Of a stretch of DNA of 18,556 nucleotides, positions 13,423 through 18,556 are shown one piece after another. Below the pieces are notes generated by a model. That model did no database searches and was not told the origin of the DNA. It saw only the letters and a list, made by a program, of their open reading frames with translations. Numbering within the stretch: position 1 is the stretch's first letter; the number at the start of each line of letters is the position of its first letter. The position numbers and the translations under genes are program-made. The stretch is from CAZHOV01 sp964534315 (lineage in GTDB: Bacteria > Bacteroidota > Bacteroidia > Chitinophagales > Saprospiraceae): assembly GCA_964534315.1 (NCBI GenBank), contig CAZHOV010000113.1, forward strand, positions 1-18,556, written 5' to 3'.

Positions 13423-15105
13423 TCATTTAATTACTAATTTTTTCACTTCCTTCAAGCCCTTTCTGAATTCAACTTCTACGAGATAGATACCCTGGTTCCA
13501 ATCGCTTGTTTCCAATACAAATTCATTGGAAAGACCCGTTCGAAGGCTGTTGACCAATCGGCCGTCGAGTTGATAGATATTGATCCGGTTAAAAAATTGG
13601 TCTTGGTTGGTCGACTTTATTACAGTGAAATGATTTGCCGGATTAGGAGTCAGCGTAATTTGGGGTGTTGGTTTTGATTGAATAGTTTCAGTAGCTACCG
13701 GCCCGGCATTTTCATAATAATTACAAACACTGTCGGCCGTAGCAAATAAGTTATCCAGGCCGGGGCATGGATACACTACATCCTGTGTCCAGACTACCGC
13801 AAAGCTGATCTTTTTGATATCTCCTGGATTTACAGTGAAAGGGCCTGAACTAATAACCATCCTGCGGTCTCCGATAGCTAAATCCTCAGAACACATAGAC
13901 CAGGAGGGAAGTGGCTCGGAAGGAGGGTCAGGAAAAGCATAGTCAACAAAATTAGTACTTCCCGGATTATAACCAGTTCCCCCAAAGGTCAAAGGAGTTC
14001 CATCAGGCCAATGTCCTGTTAAGTTCCGATAAAATTGGATGGGACTGCCCGGATCTTCTGTTCCGGGAGATCCTGTTCCGCCTCTGTTGTAATAGATAAA
14101 TTTTGATAATCCGGTAGGCGTCCCAGTATCATCTAGAGGGGTGTTTAGAATTTTAACCCCGACAGCGGGAATAATATCTTGATACCCGTTTGCTCCCAAA
14201 CAATCTTCATCAAAATCATCTGCATTGTAGGCATAGACCAGTTGTTTATCGGGGGCACAACCGATATAATCATCATCTGAACAGCCCAGATCAGGGTCTA
14301 CCCATAATCCGAAGAAAAAGCTATCCAATGGTTCCAGGCCTTTATAAATTAATTTGTATTCATAAAAAGTAGTATTATTCACATAATCAAGCGTACTTGA
14401 ATCGGCCCAGGCCGTTACTTGTACTTCCATTCCAATGATTTCTCCTCCTGATTGGCCATGCGTATTTCCGGCATCGTTGAAGATCCAAAATTTAGCCTGA
14501 TCACCGGGGATATCAGGATAATCGCCTAGCATTGGCTCGTAGATACCATTATCATTGCGATCAATAAAACGCGCTAGAGGGGTGTTTTCCGGAAGGTTAA
14601 ACCCGTTGGTCATAAGAAATTCAGGGTTGCCCACTGCTGGCCATGCCATTACGGAATAAGGCACGGGGCCATCGATCTGTCCGTTGTCTTCGAAATCCTG
14701 GATATGGGCGTCATTATCGGCTTTAGAAGCCGGAAAAAAGCGATCCCATTTGATGCAGGTATCGGGTTCGATGGTACCTTCGTTGGTCAATGGTCCTGGC
14801 CAATAGTCATTTCCAGATTGTCGATAGGTTTGGGCCGCAAGTTTGAGGTTTCCACCCGGGTCAATGCCCCCCATCCAGAGCCCTCCGGCAAAAATAGAAG
14901 ATTTTGGCATCGGATCATCTTTTGGAACCACATATCTGCCATCGTTGAGATCCCACCATAAGTCCCCCCCGTTGAGCAGACGGGCACTAACGTTATTGAT
15001 GTTTAGATCTGTTTGGGCGGTAGCCATTTGGCATTGGCCGAACAGGCTGTTACCAGGCATTAGCCATAAGAGCGTAAAAAATAAGAGCAGGCAAGGCTTT
15101 TTCAT
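13423..15105 (-). CDS. Secreted protein with T9SS type A C-terminal sorting domain
   Basis: 560 residues. The signal peptide (KKPCLLLFFTLLWLMPGNSLFG, cleaved before QCQ) sends it to the periplasm. The last 80 residues form a typical type A sorting domain (LTPNPANHF, then INIYQLDGRLV, NQGIYLVEVE and a basic end KEVKKLVIK), which directs export and surface attachment by the type IX system. The middle has repeated motifs for a beta-rich fold (IFAGGLWMGGIDPGGNLKLAAQTYRQSGNDYWPGP, an EF-hand-like DRNDNGIYEP near 180-190, and DPDLGCSDDDYIGCAPD). Proteins with this GGLW.GG.D..G start are frequent in Saprospiria as far as I recall, with no known function. It is convergent with batE and stands alone. 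Confidence 0.85.
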   Translation of the reverse strand: MKKPCLLLFFTLLWLMPGNSLFGQCQMATAQTDLNINNVSARLLNGGDLWWDLNDGRYVVPKDDPMPKSSIFAGGLWMGGIDPGGNLKLAAQTYRQSGNDYWPGPLTNEGTIEPDTCIKWDRFFPASKADNDAHIQDFEDNGQIDGPVPYSVMAWPAVGNPEFLMTNGFNLPENTPLARFIDRNDNGIYEPMLGDYPDIPGDQAKFWIFNDAGNTHGQSGGEIIGMEVQVTAWADSSTLDYVNNTTFYEYKLIYKGLEPLDSFFFGLWVDPDLGCSDDDYIGCAPDKQLVYAYNADDFDEDCLGANGYQDIIPAVGVKILNTPLDDTGTPTGLSKFIYYNRGGTGSPGTEDPGSPIQFYRNLTGHWPDGTPLTFGGTGYNPGSTNFVDYAFPDPPSEPLPSWSMCSEDLAIGDRRMVISSGPFTVNPGDIKKISFAVVWTQDVVYPCPGLDNLFATADSVCNYYENAGPVATETIQSKPTPQITLTPNPANHFTVIKSTNQDQFFNRINIYQLDGRLVNSLRTGLSNEFVLETSDWNQGIYLVEVEFRKGLKEVKKLVIK

Positions 15106-15309
15106 AAGTAAAGTTTTAGTTTAAAAAATTGGTATAATATAGGATATTGGAATTATGTTGCTTATTGTTTTCAATACTATTCACGAAATGTAATGATAAA
15201 TAGTTGGTAAGATGACAGATCGTTATACAAGTTAATGAGGATGATATATGAAATGGTGAAGTGGCTAAATGAAAGTACCACTTAGCCTAAAAGAATGGTT
15301 TAGCGCAAG

Positions 15310-15384
15310 ATGAGCCGATTAAATTTGCTAATCGGCTCAAAAATAATTAAATTATGAGCCGAATAGCAAATTTAATCGGCTCAT
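15310..15384. promoter_or_regulatory. Large inverted-repeat operator at the fic start
   Basis: Two 29-base arms (15310-15338 and 15356-15384) are reverse complements with one mismatch, separated by 17 AT-rich bases. Each arm is itself a hairpin built from GAGCCGATTA and TAATCGGCTC, so there are four half-sites. The right arm ends in the ATG of fic. It probably binds a regulator, perhaps the C-terminal winged helix of the Fic protein itself, or controls translation by folding over the start codon; both are inference. Confidence 0.75.
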
Positions 15385-16486
15385 GAAGTACAATTGGCAA
15401 GAAGCTTGGTGGCCAAATTTTCGATATTCTCTTAAGGGTATGGAAGAGGTCTTTCGTTCATTTCAGGAGAAAACAGGGTATATCGCTGGCTTGATTCAAG
15501 GTATACCTGATAATCTTCAACAAGAAGCTATCCTTGATTTTATGATTTCAGAAGCTATAAAGACATCAGAAATTGAAGGAGAATACCTTTCTCGAAAAGA
15601 TGTTGCTTCTTCCCTGAAAAACAATCTTGGGCTTCATCAAGAAAAAATCCCTGTAGGAGATAAACGTGCCGAAGGAGCTGCCAGATTGATGATTGATATT
15701 CGGGAGACCTACCAGGAATCCATTACCAAAGAGGTATTATTCAATTGGCATAGGTTAATAATGATGGGAAGTAATCTATTAGAAGTTGGAAAATGGAGGA
15801 CACATGCAGATCCTGTGCAAGTAGTTTCTGGAGCAATGGGAAAAGAAAAGATTCATTTTGAAGCTCCACCTTCAGAAAAGGTACCAGAAGAAATGGCGTA
15901 TTTTATTGATTGGTTTAATAGGACAAGTCCTTGGGGAACGCATCCCATAGAGCACCCTGTTGTAAGATCGGCAATAGCTCATTTATTTTTTGAATCAATT
16001 CATCCATTTGAAGACGGAAATGGCAGAATAGGCCGGGCAATTTCTGAAAAAGCGTTATCTCAAGGAATTGGACGACCAATTCTTTTTAGTATTTCAAGAG
16101 CCATTGAAGGTAAAAAGAAAGCGTACTATCAAAATTTGGAAGAAGCCCAAAGGGCTAATGAAACTACTTCATGGATTTCTTATTTTATCCATATGGTTTT
16201 AGAAGCTCAAGATCAGGCAGCTGAGCAGATTGAGTTTACGCTGAAAAAGACAAAGTTTTTCGACCGGTTTAGAGCAGTTTTAACAGATAGAGAATCTAAG
16301 GTGGTGCGAAGAATGTTTAGAGAAGGACCCGATGGTTTTGAAGGAGGAATGAATGCCCGGAAGTATATCGGAATCACCAAAGTATCTAAGGCAACAGCAA
16401 CCAGGGATTTACAAAAATTAGTGGAGAAAGGCGTTTTTAAGATAAAGGGTGGTGGCCGGAGTACCAGATATGAACTCAACTTGTAA
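15383..16486 (+). CDS. Fic family protein (DUF4172 N-terminus, class II inhibitory helix)
   Basis: 367 residues. An N-terminal DUF4172-type helical domain (KYNWQEAWWPNF at the start) contains the inhibitory motif TSEIEG (T61, E65, G66), which places the antitoxin helix in the same chain (class II). The Fic core carries the complete active-site motif HPFEDGNGRIGR (207-218), so it should transfer AMP from ATP to Ser, Thr or Tyr of a target. The C-terminus (about 310-367) looks like a winged helix-turn-helix (SKATATRDLQKLVEKGVFKIKGGGRSTRYEL), suggesting DNA binding and self-regulation. The start at 15383 matches the family N-terminus and sits in the right arm of the inverted repeat. It is a stand-alone gene; target unknown. 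Confidence 0.93.
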   Translation: MKYNWQEAWWPNFRYSLKGMEEVFRSFQEKTGYIAGLIQGIPDNLQQEAILDFMISEAIKTSEIEGEYLSRKDVASSLKNNLGLHQEKIPVGDKRAEGAARLMIDIRETYQESITKEVLFNWHRLIMMGSNLLEVGKWRTHADPVQVVSGAMGKEKIHFEAPPSEKVPEEMAYFIDWFNRTSPWGTHPIEHPVVRSAIAHLFFESIHPFEDGNGRIGRAISEKALSQGIGRPILFSISRAIEGKKKAYYQNLEEAQRANETTSWISYFIHMVLEAQDQAAEQIEFTLKKTKFFDRFRAVLTDRESKVVRRMFREGPDGFEGGMNARKYIGITKVSKATATRDLQKLVEKGVFKIKGGGRSTRYELNL

Positions 16487-16928
16487 AAAAGAACAAAACA
16501 CGACCATTCTAATCCTAATCCACTCGACTGAATTGATTATCATGCCAGCAATAGAATGATTTGGGGCTGCCTCATAGATAAATGATAAAACCTCTACATT
16601 GTTTTTTTTAGAAACGCCTAAGTCCCCACCGTTCTAAACTCCCAAAAGCGGGTGACGATATAAGAAAAGATCAGGCCAACAGCGATTCCCTCCATGACCA
16701 GTGCTATTGCGGCAGTCATAGGGTTCAGATATTTACCCAAAGAAAAGTTTTCTTTTAATGCTGTCATCAGATCGGGTTGGAAAATTAATTGATTTGTTAA
16801 TGTGATACTTTAAAATATAAGAAATTCTGAGGACAAATTCCAGTCGTTCTCTCTTTAAGGTCTCTATTGCAACCTTCCCATTGTTTCTACATCCTTAGAA
16901 ATAAAATTATTATTATGAAAAATGAACC
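16487..16928. other. Mostly non-coding stretch between fic and the ATPase gene
   Basis: No long open frame, RNA gene or strong hairpin was seen in these 442 bp. The only candidate gene is a tiny minus-strand ORF at 16618-16767. There is no clear terminator after fic. Confidence 0.5.
16618..16767 (-). CDS. Putative small membrane protein (49 residues)
   Basis: The ORF starts with MTALKENFSLGKYLNPM and continues into a hydrophobic stretch (TAAIALVMEGIAVGLIF) and a short basic and aromatic tail ending EFRTVGT. The amino acid composition, with one plausible membrane helix and charged flanks, looks like a real peptide, and the frame is open for 11 more codons upstream. It could also be the tail of a degraded membrane protein. 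I recognise no family. It is too short to be certain. Confidence 0.4.
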   Translation of the reverse strand: MTALKENFSLGKYLNPMTAAIALVMEGIAVGLIFSYIVTRFWEFRTVGT

Positions 16929-18050
16929 TCAAGTTAAAATAACAAAATCCCGGAAATTATCTTGGGATATCACTTCACCTTTAGCATTGTATTGCTCTGT
17001 AAATGTTTTAGATATTTTAGCATTCCTTTTAGGATTCCATTTGAATTCATATGCGAACAGTTCCATATTCAGTTCTTCTATGTAATCAATTTCTTGCTGT
17101 TGAGTTGTTCGCCAAAAATACGACGTTGCTAAATTGAGCTTATATCTATTCTGCTTTATACGCTCCGAAACAAGAAAGTTTTCCCACAATGCTCCAACAT
17201 CAGATCTAAACTCCATCTCGTTCATTGATTTAATGACCATATTCCTTATGCCATTATCGTAAAAATATATTTTTTTACCTTTTTTGATTTCATTCCGAAT
17301 ATTTCGACTAAAACTAGGAAGCCTAAATATCACGTATCCTTGTTCTAAAACTGTTATGTATTTCTCTACGGTAATTTTATCGATCCCAACTAATCTACTT
17401 AACTCATTAAAGTTAACTTCGCTACCCACTTGTAAGGCTAACGCTCTTACTAGCTTATTGAGAACCTCAGGTTTCTTAATCCCCGAGTAAGATAATATAT
17501 CTTTGTACAAATAGCTCTCTACCAGTGTCCTCAGTATTTCAACTTCTTCTCCCGGATTATTGATCACATCCGGGTACATGCCAAATCTTAGCCTATTATT
17601 GAGTTGCATTTTTGCTTCCAGGAATCCTAAATTATTCTCAAACTCTTCCCAGCTTATTGGAAATAATTCATATTCCCACTTTCTTCCTGTCAATGGTTCA
17701 TTTAATTCATTAAATAATGAAAATGAAGACGAACCACTAATCCATAATTGTACATCTTTGAACTGATCAATGATGATTTTCATGGTAAGACCAATGTTAT
17801 TGATCCGTTGTGCCTCGTCAATGAAAATCACTTTTTTACTTCCTAATATAGCTCTAATCTCTTCAGTATTAGGAGTATTTAGGGTCTCTCTTATTATTGG
17901 GTCATCTCCATCAAAAAATTTGTAATCCGTATTTTTTAAAAATTTCTTGATTAGAGTTGTCTTTCCGACCTGCCTGGGGCCAATTACCATGATAGCTTTT
18001 CCTCTACCTATCTTAGCCTTTATTCTCTGTTCAATAGTTCTATTAATCAT
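16929..18050 (-). CDS. AAA family ATPase with DUF4143 domain
   Basis: 373 residues, the usual size of this family. The ATPase half has Walker A GPRQVGKTT (24-32), Walker B VIFIDEAQ (74-81) and a sensor SGSSS (105-109). The DUF4143 half (about 185-340) contains a helix-turn-helix-like part (NFNELSRLVGIDKITVEKYITVLEQGYVIFRL) and ends in a nuclease-fold-like segment (WRTTQQQEIDYIEE, then YEFKWN), with the D...E.K pattern of PD-(D/E)XK enzymes. These proteins are common accessory genes in bacteria and archaea, with no firmly established function; whether the nuclease fold is active is unclear. The start at 18050 (MINRTIEQRIKAKIGRGKAIMVIGPRQVGKT) agrees with the family. It has a perfect inverted repeat in its leader. 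Confidence 0.9.
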   Translation of the reverse strand: MINRTIEQRIKAKIGRGKAIMVIGPRQVGKTTLIKKFLKNTDYKFFDGDDPIIRETLNTPNTEEIRAILGSKKVIFIDEAQRINNIGLTMKIIIDQFKDVQLWISGSSSFSLFNELNEPLTGRKWEYELFPISWEEFENNLGFLEAKMQLNNRLRFGMYPDVINNPGEEVEILRTLVESYLYKDILSYSGIKKPEVLNKLVRALALQVGSEVNFNELSRLVGIDKITVEKYITVLEQGYVIFRLPSFSRNIRNEIKKGKKIYFYDNGIRNMVIKSMNEMEFRSDVGALWENFLVSERIKQNRYKLNLATSYFWRTTQQQEIDYIEELNMELFAYEFKWNPKRNAKISKTFTEQYNAKGEVISQDNFRDFVILT

Positions 18051-18063
18051 ACTACAAAAATAA

Positions 18064-18133
18064 AAAAAATCACTAAATATTATGCTTTTTAGTGATTGTA
18101 ATATTTTTTACACATAATATTTAGTGATTTTTT
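18064..18133. promoter_or_regulatory. Perfect 21-bp inverted repeat before the ATPase gene
   Basis: Positions 18064-18084 and 18113-18133 are exact reverse complements, 28 bp apart and 14 bp upstream of the ATPase start. The spacer has a third half-site, TTTAGTGATT (18088-18097), that can pair instead with AATCACTAAA (18068-18077). So the left arm has two possible partners. It may be an operator or a leader RNA switch. Confidence 0.7.
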
Positions 18134-18191
18134 GTTTTGATCAGTTGGAGCGAAAAGATTTGCTTCAACACCAGATTATTCCTAATGAACG

Positions 18192-18556
18192 TTAATTCTT
18201 GCGATTATTTTCAAAGGATTTATCCGGATAGTCAGGCACCGGAGGTACATCTCGAGGATCTTCCGCAAACTTTTCTTGCAACAATTTTATAGCAGCATCC
18301 AGCTGTGCGTCTTTTCCATTAAATGTCTCATGGGGAAGGTTGTCCAACTCGATATCCGGTACAAATCCATGTCCTTCAACTAACCATTTGCCTTCCGGGC
18401 CATAAACACCGTGCATTGGTGCGCTCATCACCCCTTTATCGGTCAATTTATTACTCGAATTTAACCAGATTTGACCACTCCAGGTTCGCATGCCGATGGT
18501 CGTTCCCAATTTAAGTCGCCTGATACCTATTAAAAAAGATTCTCCACTAGAGCCCG
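18192..18556 (-). CDS. S41 family (tricorn-like) protease, C-terminal part, truncated by window edge
   Basis: Only the C-terminal 120 residues are inside the window; the gene continues past position 18556. The first visible residues, GSSGESFLIGIRRLKLG, fit the catalytic-serine region of S41 peptidases (Ser after Gly, near the oxyanion hole). They are followed by TTIGMRTWSGQIWL and GFVPDIELDNLPHETFNGKDAQLDAAIKLLQEK, the end found in tricorn-like proteases that trim peptides. The tail (EDPRDVPPVPDYPDKSFENNRKN) is a short polar extension. Upstream PDZ and propeller regions cannot be seen. Localisation is therefore unknown. Confidence 0.85.
   Translation of the reverse strand, partial: GSSGESFLIGIRRLKLGTTIGMRTWSGQIWLNSSNKLTDKGVMSAPMHGVYGPEGKWLVEGHGFVPDIELDNLPHETFNGKDAQLDAAIKLLQEKFAEDPRDVPPVPDYPDKSFENNRKN

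Noticed and set aside
15259..15287. Interleaved AAGTGG/CCACTT and GGCTAA/TTAGCC pairings upstream of fic
   Set aside because: Stems are only 6 bp and mutually overlapping, so chance is likely; the strong inverted repeat at 15310-15384 explains the region better.

Overview
The window looks like part of a Bacteroidota chromosome, probably from Saprospiria or a relative. The evidence is a complete Bat (Bacteroides aerotolerance) gene set, a secreted protein with a type A C-terminal sorting domain for the type IX secretion system, AT-rich spacers, and family-level resemblance of the secreted protein to Saprospiria proteins. A run of 100 N (5529-5628) shows that the sequence is a scaffold, so rearrangements and frameshifts need checking against reads.

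Layout. (1) 1-2345 is a [NiFe]-hydrogenase locus. hypA and a 71-residue HupE-like membrane protein lie on the minus strand. Diverging from them is a badly collapsed structural operon: the head and tail of the small subunit, a short N-terminal piece of the large subunit, and the C-terminal half of the cytochrome b subunit, joined at three abrupt junctions. An intact HyaD-type maturation protease follows. (2) 2476-3536 is an alpha/beta hydrolase of the proline iminopeptidase type, broken by a one-base frameshift. (3) 3685-13389 is the Bat operon: moxR, DUF58 gene, a BatD-like small membrane protein, batA, batB, batC, batD, batE. It is interrupted between moxR and the DUF58 gene by an IS200/REP-type Y1 transposase and an array of triple-hairpin units that contains the assembly gap. 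(4) 13423-15105 is a convergent secreted T9SS cargo protein, separated from batE by a 19-bp perfect-stem bidirectional terminator. (5) 15310-16486 is a class II Fic AMPylase-type gene with a large inverted-repeat operator that runs into its start codon. (6) 16618-18133 holds a tiny membrane-protein ORF and an AAA/DUF4143 ATPase, the latter with a 21-bp perfect inverted repeat upstream. (7) The window ends inside a minus-strand S41 (tricorn-like) protease.

How the genes work together. HypA and the HyaD-like protease would mature a membrane-bound, Tat-exported uptake hydrogenase, but the enzyme subunits as assembled here could not function. MoxR, the DUF58 protein and BatA-E form the expected MoxR-VWA membrane system: an AAA+ ATPase, MIDAS-type VWA proteins anchored in the membrane, and periplasmic TPR/BatD partners. 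The recurrent non-coding signal is notable. Triloop hairpins with a CTTTCAG core occur at the window start and within the triple-hairpin units. Several spacers that follow stop codons are built from degenerate tandem repeats of 7 or 8 bp.
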